Shown here one piece after another: positions 6,239 to 13,717 of a DNA stretch of 27,331 nucleotides. A program made the position numbers and the translations under genes. Origin of the DNA: an uncultured Collinsella sp. (lineage in GTDB: Bacteria; Actinomycetota; Coriobacteriia; Coriobacteriales; Coriobacteriaceae); the NCBI GenBank assembly GCA_900544755.1, contig UQWQ01000020.1, positions 1-27,331 of the forward strand, written 5' to 3'. The notes beneath the pieces are model-generated. The model did not search any database. It was given only the letters and a program-made list of their open reading frames with translations, and was not told the DNA's origin. Numbering within the stretch: position 1 is the first letter of the stretch; each line of letters begins with the position of its first letter.

Positions 6239-7573
6239 TTAGTCCTCCATGCCGAGGTCGATTGTCGTGCCTTCGAACACCTTGTTGACGGTGCGAACGG
6301 CGCACATCTTGCCGCACATGGTGCAGGTGCCCTCGGTGGCGGCGGGGGATTCCTCGTAGCGCTTGCGGCTCGTGACCGGGTCGAGGGCGCACTTCCACAT
6401 GGCGTCCCAGTCGAGTTTGCGGCGTGCCTGGCCCATCTTGTCGTCCATGTCACGGGCGTGCGGTACCTTCTTGGCGATGTCGGCGGCGTGCGCGGCGATC
6501 TTGGTGGCCATGAGGCCGTCGAGCACATCCTGGGCGTTGGGCAGGCACAGGTGCTCGGCCGGCGTCACGTAGCACAGGAAGTCGGCGCCGGAGCTGGCGG
6601 AGATGGCGCCACCGATGGCGGCGGTGATGTGGTCGTAGCCCACACCGATATCGGTCACCAGCGGCCCCAGCACATAGAATGGGGCGTTGTGGCACAGTCG
6701 CTTCTGCAGTTTCATGTTGGCGGCGATCTCGTCGAGCGCCATGTGACCCGGGCCCTCGACCATGACCTGGACGCCGGCAGCCCAAGCGCGCTTGCACAAC
6801 TTGCCCAGCTCGATCATCTCGGCAGTCTCGGTGGCGTCGTTGGAGTCGTAGAGGCAGCCCGGGCGGCAGGAGTCGCCGAGCGAAATCGTCACGTCGTACT
6901 CGTGGCAAATCTCGAGCAACTCGTCGTAGAACTCATAGAACGGGTTCTCGTTACCGGTGACCTCCATCCAGCCAAACAGCAGTGAGCCGCCGCGGCTCAC
7001 GATGTTCATCAGGCGGCCGGTCTCCTTAAAGGTCTTGGTGACCGACTTGTTGATGCCGCAGTGAATGGTCATAAAGTCCACGCCGTCCTCGGCATGCGCG
7101 CGCACGACTTCGAACAGGTCGTCCTTGGTGAGCTTGACCAGCGGCTTTTCCATGTAGCCGATGGTGTCGTACATGGGGACGGTGCCTACCATGAGCGGCG
7201 TCTCGTCGATGAGCTGCTGGCGGAACTGGCGCGTCTTGCCCGAGTTGGAGAGGTCCATGATGGCGTCAGCGCCAAAGTCCTCGGCGATCTTGACCTTCTT
7301 CCATTCCTCGGCGGCGTCGGCCTTGTCGCCCGAGATACCCAGGTTCACGTTGACCTTGGTGGACAGGCCCTCACCGACGCCAAAGGCGCGCATGCCCTTT
7401 TTGATGTGCACGATGTTGGCGGGAATGGCGATGCGGCCGTCGGCCACGCGCTCGCGGATGTACTCGGGGTCGCGATGCTCACGCTCGGCGACCTCCTTCA
7501 TCTGCGGCGTGATCTGCCCGGCACGGGCGAAGTCGATTTGCGTGACGAGCTTGGGCTCGGTCTGTGTGCTCAT
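6239..7573 (-). CDS. thiC: Phosphomethylpyrimidine synthase ThiC
   Basis: ThiC is a radical SAM enzyme that rearranges aminoimidazole ribotide to hydroxymethylpyrimidine phosphate, the step before ThiD. The 444-residue product is the shorter ThiC form without the long N-terminal domain of enterobacterial enzymes. Landmarks include NIVHIKKG, IMDLSNSG, TVPMYDT, DFMTIHCGI, SRGGS, SLGDSCRPG, VMVEGPGHMALD and ITAAIGGA. The 4Fe-4S motif is C-terminal, CTMCGKMC, that is C-x2-C-x3-C rather than the C-x2-C-x4-C of the E. coli type. I chose the ATG at 7573, with AAGGGAG eight bases upstream; an in-frame ATG at 7597 would lie inside the riboswitch. Expression should fall when TPP is plentiful. Confidence 0.97.
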   Translation of the reverse strand: MSTQTEPKLVTQIDFARAGQITPQMKEVAEREHRDPEYIRERVADGRIAIPANIVHIKKGMRAFGVGEGLSTKVNVNLGISGDKADAAEEWKKVKIAEDFGADAIMDLSNSGKTRQFRQQLIDETPLMVGTVPMYDTIGYMEKPLVKLTKDDLFEVVRAHAEDGVDFMTIHCGINKSVTKTFKETGRLMNIVSRGGSLLFGWMEVTGNENPFYEFYDELLEICHEYDVTISLGDSCRPGCLYDSNDATETAEMIELGKLCKRAWAAGVQVMVEGPGHMALDEIAANMKLQKRLCHNAPFYVLGPLVTDIGVGYDHITAAIGGAISASSGADFLCYVTPAEHLCLPNAQDVLDGLMATKIAAHAADIAKKVPHARDMDDKMGQARRKLDWDAMWKCALDPVTSRKRYEESPAATEGTCTMCGKMCAVRTVNKVFEGTTIDLGMED

Positions 7574-7581
7574 TGGCACGG

Positions 7582-7676
7582 CTCCCTTCGTTGGCATTAC
7601 CCATATCAGGTTTGCGGGTCAGGGCGGGCGCACCCAATCTCAGCCTGCCGTCTTGTCCTGCAAGCTCCCCGTTATG
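7582..7676 (-). promoter_or_regulatory. TPP riboswitch (THI element) controlling thiC
   Basis: On the minus strand the leader shows the conserved TPP aptamer blocks in order: CGGGGAGC, a GC-rich P3 arm, GGCTGAGATTGGGT, ACCC, AACCTGATATGGGT, and AATGCCAACGAAGGGAG. The last block contains the thiC Shine-Dalgarno (AAGGGAG at 7589-7583). No terminator hairpin lies between aptamer and start codon. Control is therefore most likely translational, by masking the binding site when TPP is bound; this mode is inferred. Confidence 0.95.
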
Positions 7677-7687
7677 TCATGGGCTCA

Positions 7688-7718
7688 AGTATAGCCTGAA
7701 TGGGTACGATTGGGCCAA
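7688..7718 (-). promoter_or_regulatory. Candidate thiC promoter
   Basis: TATACT at 7693-7688 on the minus strand lies 11 bases upstream of the aptamer, giving an mRNA start close to the first aptamer base. TTGGCC at 7718-7713 is a possible -35 at a long 19-base spacing. Confidence 0.45.
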
Positions 7719-7743
7719 CGAGCGTGCCTGTGGGGAGGCGAAC

Positions 7744-8265
7744 ATGGAAGACAAGCATCTATATCGAGAGACGCAATGGGATGTATCGGCCGAGGAAAGC
7801 CGTGCGCACCATGGCCTTGTCGCGATTGGTTTTGCGGTGCTTGCCGTGCTGGTGATTGCCTTTTGTATCTGGACGTTTGGCGGTCGCGGCGGCGCTGCAT
7901 GGGAGTTCGAGGCTGATGATAGCCTACCGATTATGACGGTGAGGAGTACTGGCGGTAATGCCAATACGCTCGCCGTTCCGGGCGATTATTGGTACCCGCG
8001 CGATGAGTTTGTGCAGTTGCAGCTGAGTGGTGGGTCCATTCCAGGTAAAGAAATCGAACGCGTGACGTTTGACGCGGCGCTCAAAACGCTCACGGTGAAG
8101 CTCAAAGATCAAGGAGATGTGCCCGCGACGATGGATATAGCGCTGACGGAATGGCGTCTGGAGCCTCCGACGGGTGTTGCGGTGTCCGAGGTTGAGCACG
8201 TCAAGATTGTCTACCAGGACGGTTCGACAAACGGGATTGCAAAGGCCGACGGCTTGGCGGAATAG
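7744..8265 (+). CDS. Membrane-anchored protein of unknown function
   Basis: I do not recognise a family for this 173-residue protein. Residues 1-22 are polar and charged (MEDKHLYRETQWDVSAEESR), residues about 23-46 form one hydrophobic helix (LVAIGFAVLAVLVIAFCIWTF), and the remaining ~125 residues look like a soluble beta-rich domain outside the membrane. No lipobox, peptidase cleavage motif or catalytic signature is evident. This is the layout of a single-pass type II protein. GGGGAGG lies five bases before the ATG at 7744 and decides the start. It is divergent from thiC across a short shared promoter region and convergent with yaaA. Confidence 0.8.
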   Translation: MEDKHLYRETQWDVSAEESRAHHGLVAIGFAVLAVLVIAFCIWTFGGRGGAAWEFEADDSLPIMTVRSTGGNANTLAVPGDYWYPRDEFVQLQLSGGSIPGKEIERVTFDAALKTLTVKLKDQGDVPATMDIALTEWRLEPPTGVAVSEVEHVKIVYQDGSTNGIAKADGLAE

Positions 8266-8305
8266 ACGCCGTGCCTAGGCAGCACATTCAAAAGTAGCGG
8301 TGGCT

Positions 8306-9115
8306 CTACAAGGTCTGTTCGTTCAGGAAGACCAAAGTGTTTTTATTTGAAAGCTCGGGAAGGTGACGATAACCAACGTCGAACGCGGTGAGCCCGCTTA
8401 CATCCTCGAGCTTGTTTTCTGCCATCCAGCGCACCATGGAGCCGCGTGCCTTTTTGCTGGCGGTCGATCGCTGGATGGGCTTGCCGTTGCGGACACCTTC
8501 GCCAAAGAGACAAGTGACGGTTGTGGCGTCGCCTGCGAGATGGGGTAGAACGGTCTTGGCGTACTCCACGCTGGCAAGGTTGACGACCGTGGTGTTGGAG
8601 CCGGTCGGCGCAATGGCGCATGCAAGTTTGTCGCCCCAAAACGCATAGAGGTCACGGGCGTTGTCGACGGCGAGCTTGGCTCCCATTTCGAGCCGATAGG
8701 GCTCAACGCCATGGAAAGGCCGCACGCATCCGTACAATCCGGAGAGGATCCAGAGATGGTTTTGCAGCCAGTCGAGTTGTGCGGCATCCATCACCTCGGG
8801 CGCCATGCTCTGGTATTGAATGCCGTGATAGGACATGACGGCAGGGGAGAGGTGACGGGCGAGTGCGGGATTGTCGAGATCGCCGTTATTCAGGATGGGC
8901 CGGAACTCACGCAGGGTGTTGAGGCAAGGCCCCAGCAGTTTGTCACTCACGTTCCACAGCGCCTGCAGGCCGCCGCTGCCTTCATTCCGCTCGATATCTA
9001 GCAATGCGCGGTGGAGGCGAGCCGTCTCGTGCGCAAAGGGTGGAATGCCCTGGACTTCAAAAGCATCTTGGGCCGCGCGCATTTGCTTGGCGGGCGAAAT
9101 GACGACCTGCAGCAT
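8306..9115 (-). CDS. yaaA: Peroxide stress protein YaaA (DUF328/UPF0246)
   Basis: The 269-residue product matches the YaaA family along its length: MLQVVISPAKQM at the start, LNNGDLDNPALARHLSPAVMSYHGIQYQSM in the middle, HLWILSGLYGCVRPFHGVEPYRLEMG near 140, FWGDKLA near 168, and VNLASVEYAKTVLP near 183. In E. coli YaaA limits oxidative damage by lowering intracellular iron during peroxide stress, and the fold binds DNA; the same role here is inference. The start at 9115 is set by GAGGAGAG four bases upstream; open sequence further upstream is non-coding. It lies downstream of the aminopeptidase gene on the same strand, but a large hairpin separates the two. Confidence 0.94.
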   Translation of the reverse strand: MLQVVISPAKQMRAAQDAFEVQGIPPFAHETARLHRALLDIERNEGSGGLQALWNVSDKLLGPCLNTLREFRPILNNGDLDNPALARHLSPAVMSYHGIQYQSMAPEVMDAAQLDWLQNHLWILSGLYGCVRPFHGVEPYRLEMGAKLAVDNARDLYAFWGDKLACAIAPTGSNTTVVNLASVEYAKTVLPHLAGDATTVTCLFGEGVRNGKPIQRSTASKKARGSMVRWMAENKLEDVSGLTAFDVGYRHLPELSNKNTLVFLNEQTL

Positions 9116-9130
9116 GGACTCTCCTCTGCC

Positions 9131-9204
9131 AAAAAGGAAGTTGCGGTGGAATACGGTCTGTTTTGGCCGTTTATGGGCCAGTTTAGTCTGTATTTCACCG
9201 CAAC
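9131..9204 (-). terminator. Large imperfect palindrome / terminator between apeB and yaaA
   Basis: GTTGCGGTGGAATAC (9139-9153) is inverted as GTATTTCACCGCAAC (9190-9204), 14 of 15 matches, with an inner TGGCC/GGCCA stem. On the minus strand it starts 15 bases after the apeB stop and is followed by TTCCTTTTT, so it can terminate apeB. The 36-base middle and the terminal-repeat layout also resemble a small palindromic element. Confidence 0.65.
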
Positions 9205-9218
9205 TGATGAAGGGTTGG

Positions 9219-10616
9219 TTACGCGCGCTCGATGAAGGCCTTGTGGCCGCGATAGGCCTCGTAGATGTCGGCCTTGTTGGCGACCTCCCACAGGGCGTGC
9301 ATGGACAGGACGGCAACACCGGAGTCGATGACGTTCATGCCGTACTTGGCCATGATGTATGCGATGGTGCCGCCGCCGCCAGCGTTGACGCGACCGAGCT
9401 CACAGGTCTGGAAGTCCACGCCGGCCTCGTCCATGATGTCGCGGACGAGGGCCACATACTCGGCATCGGCGTCGTTGGAGCCACCCTTGCCGCGGCTGCC
9501 CGTGTACTTGTTAAAGCACAGGCCGCGACCCATGAAGGCTGCGTTCTTGGTTTCGAACTTGCCGGCGTAGCCCGGGTCGAAGCCGGCGGACACGTCGGAG
9601 GAGAGCATGCGGCTGTGGGCGAGTGCACGGCGCAGGGCCAGCGGGCTATCCTCGCCGGCGAGCGTCATGATCTCGGCGACGGTGTTCTCGAAGAAGCGGC
9701 TCGTCATGCCGGTGGCACCCACGGAACCGATCTCCTCCTTGTCGACGATGAGCGTGATGCTCGTGCGCTCCACGTTGGCGACGTTGATCTGGGCGAGCAT
9801 GGACGGATAGGCGCAGACGCGGTCGTCGTGGCCATAGCCCAGAATCATGGAGCGGTCGAGGCCCATGTCGCGGGCCGGGCCAGCGGGCACGACCTCGATC
9901 TCGGCGGAGAGGAAGTCCTCCTCCTCGACGTCGTACTGCTCCTTGAGGATGTCCAGGAACATCTGCTTGACGGGCTCCTTGGGGGCGTCCTTGTCGTCCT
10001 CATCGAACTTGACGGGACGGCCGCCCACGATTACGTCGAGGATCTCGGCGTCGACGGCGTCCTTGGCGGGCTTGGACATCTGCTCGCTCGAGAGGTGGAT
10101 CAGCAGGTCGGAGATGGTAAAGACCGGATCGTCTGCCTTGTCGCCGATGTTGATGTCGACGGTGGTGCCGTCCTTTTTGCAGATGACGCCCACGAGTGCA
10201 AGCGGGGAGGCCACCCAGTGGTAGCTCTTGACGCCGCCGTAGTAGTGCGTGTCGAGGTAGGCCATGTCGCCGGCCTCGAAGGCGGGGTTTTGCTTGAGGT
10301 CCAGGCGCGGCGAGTCCACGTGGGCGCCCAGGATGTTAAAGCCCTGCTCGAGCGGGGCGGTGCCCAGGTTGACGAGCATGAGGTCCTTGCCGTGATTGGC
10401 GGCATACACCTTGTCGCCGGCCTTGAGCGCGCGGCCCTCGGCGATCACGGTCTCCAGATTGACGTAGCCCGCCTCCTCGGCCATCTTGATACCGGTCTTG
10501 ACGCACAGGCGCTCGGTCTTGTTCTCGCTCAAAAACTGCTTATAGCCGCGGCAAAGCTCCTCGAGCTCCTCGATTTGCTGTGGCGTGTACTTTTTCCATG
10601 CGCAGGGACGCTCCAT
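9219..10616 (-). CDS. apeB: M18 family aminopeptidase
   Basis: The 465-residue protein is a cytosolic, probably dodecameric, zinc aminopeptidase of the M18 (aspartyl aminopeptidase) family, which removes N-terminal residues from peptides. Metal and catalytic landmarks are in order: GAHVDSPRLDLKQNP near residue 97 (first His-x-Asp), YYGGVKSYHWV near 123, VDKEEIGSVGATGMTS near 298 (Glu-Glu pair), SSDVSAGFDPGYAGKFE near 344 (Asp ligand), and DSGVAVLSMHALWEVANKADI near the end (final His ligand). The long variant with an inserted EDDKDAPKEP segment is typical of bacterial ApeB. AAAGGAG eight bases before the ATG at 10616 sets the start. The gene is divergent from the polA chimera. Substrate preference is not predictable from sequence. 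Confidence 0.94.
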   Translation of the reverse strand: MERPCAWKKYTPQQIEELEELCRGYKQFLSENKTERLCVKTGIKMAEEAGYVNLETVIAEGRALKAGDKVYAANHGKDLMLVNLGTAPLEQGFNILGAHVDSPRLDLKQNPAFEAGDMAYLDTHYYGGVKSYHWVASPLALVGVICKKDGTTVDINIGDKADDPVFTISDLLIHLSSEQMSKPAKDAVDAEILDVIVGGRPVKFDEDDKDAPKEPVKQMFLDILKEQYDVEEEDFLSAEIEVVPAGPARDMGLDRSMILGYGHDDRVCAYPSMLAQINVANVERTSITLIVDKEEIGSVGATGMTSRFFENTVAEIMTLAGEDSPLALRRALAHSRMLSSDVSAGFDPGYAGKFETKNAAFMGRGLCFNKYTGSRGKGGSNDADAEYVALVRDIMDEAGVDFQTCELGRVNAGGGGTIAYIMAKYGMNVIDSGVAVLSMHALWEVANKADIYEAYRGHKAFIERA

Positions 10617-10734
10617 GACGCAGGCTCCTTTCGGATCGATCGTGCTGGTTGATGTACCGTGAGCCATCGTATCACGCGCGGGCCCGCGGCGGCAGGGAAG
10701 CCTGATGTGCGGTGGCCGCGGGGCGGGGAGCGTG

Positions 10735-10740
10735 TAAACT
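10735..10740 (+). promoter_or_regulatory. Candidate -10 box (TAAACT) for the polA chimera
   Basis: TAAACT lies 42 bases before the start, in the 166-base divergent gap shared with apeB. The same hexamer occurs in the gap before scpA (14404-14409). No convincing -35 accompanies it. Confidence 0.3.
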
Positions 10741-10782
10741 GGTGTGAGCAAACCGTGCCCAGCCCAAAGCGAGGTATTCAAT

Positions 10783-13425
10783 ATGTCTGACAAGCGCCGT
10801 ACCTTTGCCGTTATCGACGGCAACTCGCTCATGCACCGCGCCTTCCACGCCGTGCCGCCCACCATGAACGCGCCGGACGGTCGTCCCACCAACGCGATCT
10901 TTGGCTTTTTGAATATGTTCCTCAAGATGATTGACGCCTTTAATCCCGACGGCGTGGTCGTGGCGTTTGACAAGGGCAAGCCGCGCGTGCGCATGGAGAT
11001 GCTTCCGCAGTATAAGGCGCAGCGCCCGCCCATGGACCCCGACCTGCACGCACAGTTTCCGATGATTAAGGAGCTGCTCACCGCGCTCAACGTGCCAATT
11101 CTGCAGTCCGAGGGCTGGGAAGGCGATGACATCCTGGGCACTATGGCGCGCCTGGGCGAGCAGGCTGGCTGCGACATGCTGCTGGTGACCGGTGATCGCG
11201 ATATGTATCAGCTCGTGACCGAGCACGTCAACGTGGTCTCGACCCGCAAGGGCCTGTCCGACGTGGCGATCATGACGCCCGAGAGCGTGGACGATCTGTA
11301 TCACGGCATCACGCCGGCGCTCGTGCCCGATTTTTACGGCCTGAAGGGTGATACGTCGGATAACATTCCCGGCGTGCCGGGCATCGGTCCCAAAAAGGCG
11401 AGTGCGCTTATCGCGCAGTACGGCAGTTTGGACGAGGTTATCGCGCATGCCGACGAGGTCAAGGGCAAGATGGGCGAGAACCTGCGTGCGCACATCGATG
11501 ATGCGCTGCTGAGCCGCAAGGTCGCGACCATTCGCACCGATGCGCCTGTTGAGCTCGACTTTGAGGCGACGTCTTTCCCGGCGTTTTCTGTCGACGAGGT
11601 GTCTGCGGCACTGGGCACGCTCGGCATTACGGCCATGCAGAACCGTTTCTTGGCGCTGATCGGCGACGAGGGCGGGGCTGCTGCTGCCAGCACGTTTGAG
11701 ATTCCCGCCGTTTTGCGTGCTGCCGCCGGTGATGCTGACGCGCTTGGTGCCGTTGCAGCTGAGGTCTCCCGCGCGATTGATGCCGGCGAGTGGGTCGCCG
11801 CCGTGGTGGACGACGACAAGGAAGAGGGCGCGCTCTTTGGCCTGACGCGTACGCTGTGGCTGGCGACGTCCAAGGGGCTGTTTGCGCTCGAGGAGGGCGA
11901 CGGCGGTGCGGCGGCTGAGGTTGAGGGCTTCAACTTCGCCCACGGCGTGATTGCCGGCGTGCTCGCGCGTCTGTTTATGGAGGGCCGCGTGGCGAGCCCG
12001 GACATGAAGGCGCTGTTGCACGAGCTTTCGCCCATCGATTCCTCTGAGCCCGAGCTCATGGATCCGCTCGCTGTCGATTCCACGCGTATCTTCGATACCG
12101 TGGTCGCTGCCTATCTGCTGGATTCCGATCGCTCCGAGTTCGATGAGGCATATCTGGCCGATACGTATCTGCAGATGACGTTGCCTGCGGCGCGCGGTGC
12201 AGAGGGTGCCGGCGAGGACGCTCCGGCGCCCGCCGCTCGCACGGCGGCCTTGACGCTGGCGCTGGTCGCACCGCTGCGCGACCACATGGCCCGTGAGAAT
12301 GCCGTCAACGTGTTCGATGGCATCGAGATGCCGCTCGTTCCGGTACTTGCCAAGATGGAGCGCGCGGGCATGCTCGTGGACCCCGACCGCCTGCATAGTC
12401 TGTCCGAGGGCCTGGGGACTCAGATTGCCGAGGTCGAGCGCAGCATTCGCGACCTGGCAGGCGACGAGACCTTTAACATTGGCAGCCCCATGCAGCTGTC
12501 GCACGTGCTCTTTGATGTGATGGGGCTTCCGACCAAGGGCCTCAAGAAGACTAAGCGCGGCTACTATTCGACCAACGCCAAGGTGTTGAGCGATCTTGCC
12601 CGCGACCACGAGATCGTGCGCCTGATTTTGGACTGGCGTGAGAAGTCCAAGATTAAGTCGACCTATCTGGACACGCTCGGTCCGCTGCGCCGTGGTGACG
12701 GTCGCGTGCATACCACGTACAACCAGACCATCACCGCGACGGGGCGTCTGTCTTCGAGCGACCCCAATCTGCAAAACATTCCGACGCGCTCGGAGCTAGG
12801 GCGTACCGTCAAGACGGCGTTTTCGGCAGGCGAAGGCAGCGTCTTTTTGGCGGTGGACTACTCGCAGATTGAGTTGCGTTTGCTGGCGCATCTTTCGGGA
12901 GACGAGCACCTGGTGCGCGCCGTGGCCAACCGCGTGATCGACATCCGCGATGGCAAGGTCACGGTCTACGACGGCGACTACGACTACTACCTCTACAAGC
13001 GCGAGGACCTCGCAGCCCGTGCCGCCGCCGAGGCGGCAGGGGAGGGCGCGCCGACCGCGGCCAAGTCCACCAAGGCCAGCGCCGCCCAGGCCGACACCCC
13101 CGTCGCCGCCCCCAAGCCTGCCGAGGGCAAAAAGACCAAGGAGCAAAAGCGCGCCGAGGCCCAAGCCCGCGCTGCGCTCAACAAAAAGCTCAAGGGCGTG
13201 TGTAACCAGCTCAAGAAGATCGAGACGGAGCTCGACAAAAAGCGCGCCCGCTATGACGAGCTTATGGAATTGATGGCAAGCGAAGAGCTTTATGCCGATC
13301 AGGATAAGTTCAACGCCGCGCTGGGGGAATATAACGGCCTTAAGCAAGAGCTACCCAAGCTCGAGGACGAATGGCTGGAGCTTTCCGCCCAGATCGAAGA
13401 GGAGACCGCGCGTGAACTCTCGTAA
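10783..13425 (+). CDS. polA: Chimeric gene: DNA polymerase I lacking motifs B and C, fused in frame to an ABC-F ATPase C-terminus
   Basis: The 880-residue product is two unrelated proteins joined. Residues 1 to ~712 are DNA polymerase I. The 5' nuclease domain spans about 1-285 (GWEGDDILG, LLVTGDRDMYQL, YGLKGDTSDNIPGVPGIGPKKA). A degenerate 3' exonuclease domain without the DxE site spans about 300-480. The thumb and start of the palm include TATGRLSSSDPNLQNIPTR and motif A VDYSQIELR (Asp692). After SGDEHLVRAV the sequence becomes ANRVIDIRDGKVTVYDGDYDYYLYKRED, which is the end of the second cassette of an ABC-F protein. An Ala/Pro/Lys linker and a ~90-residue coiled coil (PF16326-like) with KEQKRAEAQARAALNKKLK follow. 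The junction lies near 12911-12925. Motif B, motif C and all Walker motifs are missing, so neither polymerase nor ABC activity is expected; the flap nuclease could still work. ATG with GAGG eight bases upstream. Confidence 0.92.
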   Translation: MSDKRRTFAVIDGNSLMHRAFHAVPPTMNAPDGRPTNAIFGFLNMFLKMIDAFNPDGVVVAFDKGKPRVRMEMLPQYKAQRPPMDPDLHAQFPMIKELLTALNVPILQSEGWEGDDILGTMARLGEQAGCDMLLVTGDRDMYQLVTEHVNVVSTRKGLSDVAIMTPESVDDLYHGITPALVPDFYGLKGDTSDNIPGVPGIGPKKASALIAQYGSLDEVIAHADEVKGKMGENLRAHIDDALLSRKVATIRTDAPVELDFEATSFPAFSVDEVSAALGTLGITAMQNRFLALIGDEGGAAAASTFEIPAVLRAAAGDADALGAVAAEVSRAIDAGEWVAAVVDDDKEEGALFGLTRTLWLATSKGLFALEEGDGGAAAEVEGFNFAHGVIAGVLARLFMEGRVASPDMKALLHELSPIDSSEPELMDPLAVDSTRIFDTVVAAYLLDSDRSEFDEAYLADTYLQMTLPAARGAEGAGEDAPAPAARTAALTLALVAPLRDHMARENAVNVFDGIEMPLVPVLAKMERAGMLVDPDRLHSLSEGLGTQIAEVERSIRDLAGDETFNIGSPMQLSHVLFDVMGLPTKGLKKTKRGYYSTNAKVLSDLARDHEIVRLILDWREKSKIKSTYLDTLGPLRRGDGRVHTTYNQTITATGRLSSSDPNLQNIPTRSELGRTVKTAFSAGEGSVFLAVDYSQIELRLLAHLSGDEHLVRAVANRVIDIRDGKVTVYDGDYDYYLYKREDLAARAAAEAAGEGAPTAAKSTKASAAQADTPVAAPKPAEGKKTKEQKRAEAQARAALNKKLKGVCNQLKKIETELDKKRARYDELMELMASEELYADQDKFNAALGEYNGLKQELPKLEDEWLELSAQIEEETARELS

Positions 13426-13708
13426 GGCCGCTGCCGTGGCGATGAGCATCATCGCCATCGCCTGTCGCATCTGCGGCATCTTTATGAGCGCGATGACCGT
13501 GCTGCTGTGCTTTAGCGGCCTGACCGCCAAGCTGCAGATTGTGGGCTTTGTCGTCGAGCTTTCGCGCGCACTGCCGAGCGCCATCGCCGGCTACGGCGTC
13601 ATCACATCGCCCTTTGGCGGCGTGTTCCGCTTGGATTACGCCATCGTGGCCGTCATCCTGTTTGTGGCCGACTACCTGCTCACGCGCGCCTCGCGTCGCG
13701 TCCGCTAG
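13412..13708 (+). CDS. Small two-helix membrane protein
   Basis: The 98-residue product starts at GTG (VNSRKAAAVAMSIIAIACRICGIF) with AGGAG seven bases upstream, the site lying inside the end of the preceding gene. It overlaps that gene by 14 bases, so translation is probably coupled. Two hydrophobic stretches are visible, about residues 9-36 and 77-92, with a conserved-looking LPSAIAGYGVITSPFGGVFRLDYA between them. I do not recognise a named family. It is followed after nine bases by an M50 protease gene, so it may be a partner or simply a passenger of that membrane enzyme; this is inference. Confidence 0.82.
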   Translation: MNSRKAAAVAMSIIAIACRICGIFMSAMTVLLCFSGLTAKLQIVGFVVELSRALPSAIAGYGVITSPFGGVFRLDYAIVAVILFVADYLLTRASRRVR

Positions 13709-13717
13709 GGGAGCGCC

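Noticed and set aside
8272..8281. Perfect 10-base palindrome TGCCTAGGCA between convergent genes
   Set aside because: It is short, single and without supporting context; such palindromes arise by chance.
9116..9319. Upstream extension of the yaaA frame
   Set aside because: It crosses the apeB terminator hairpin and the end of apeB; the conserved MLQVVISPAKQM start at 9115 has a strong binding site.
8871..10652. A long plus-strand open frame opposite the M18 aminopeptidase and yaaA
   Set aside because: The translation is Val/Asp/Gly/His-rich repeat-like sequence typical of the antisense of GC-rich genes, and both genes beneath it are well supported.
10617..11177. Upstream extension of the aminopeptidase frame into the polA gene
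   Set aside because: The extension has no homology, runs antisense to polA, and the ATG at 10616 has a proper Shine-Dalgarno.
10672..12774. A very long open frame (about 700 codons) on the minus strand opposite polA
   Set aside because: It is in an antisense frame of a clearly recognisable gene, has a low-complexity His/Arg/Gln-rich translation, no ribosome binding site and no family resemblance. GC-rich codon use in polA keeps this frame free of stops.
12900..12930. Explaining the polA/ABC-F junction as a frameshift or sequencing error
   Set aside because: Downstream sequence in the other two frames does not encode polymerase motifs B or C, and the ABC-F segment is in frame with the polymerase segment, so an indel cannot restore polA.
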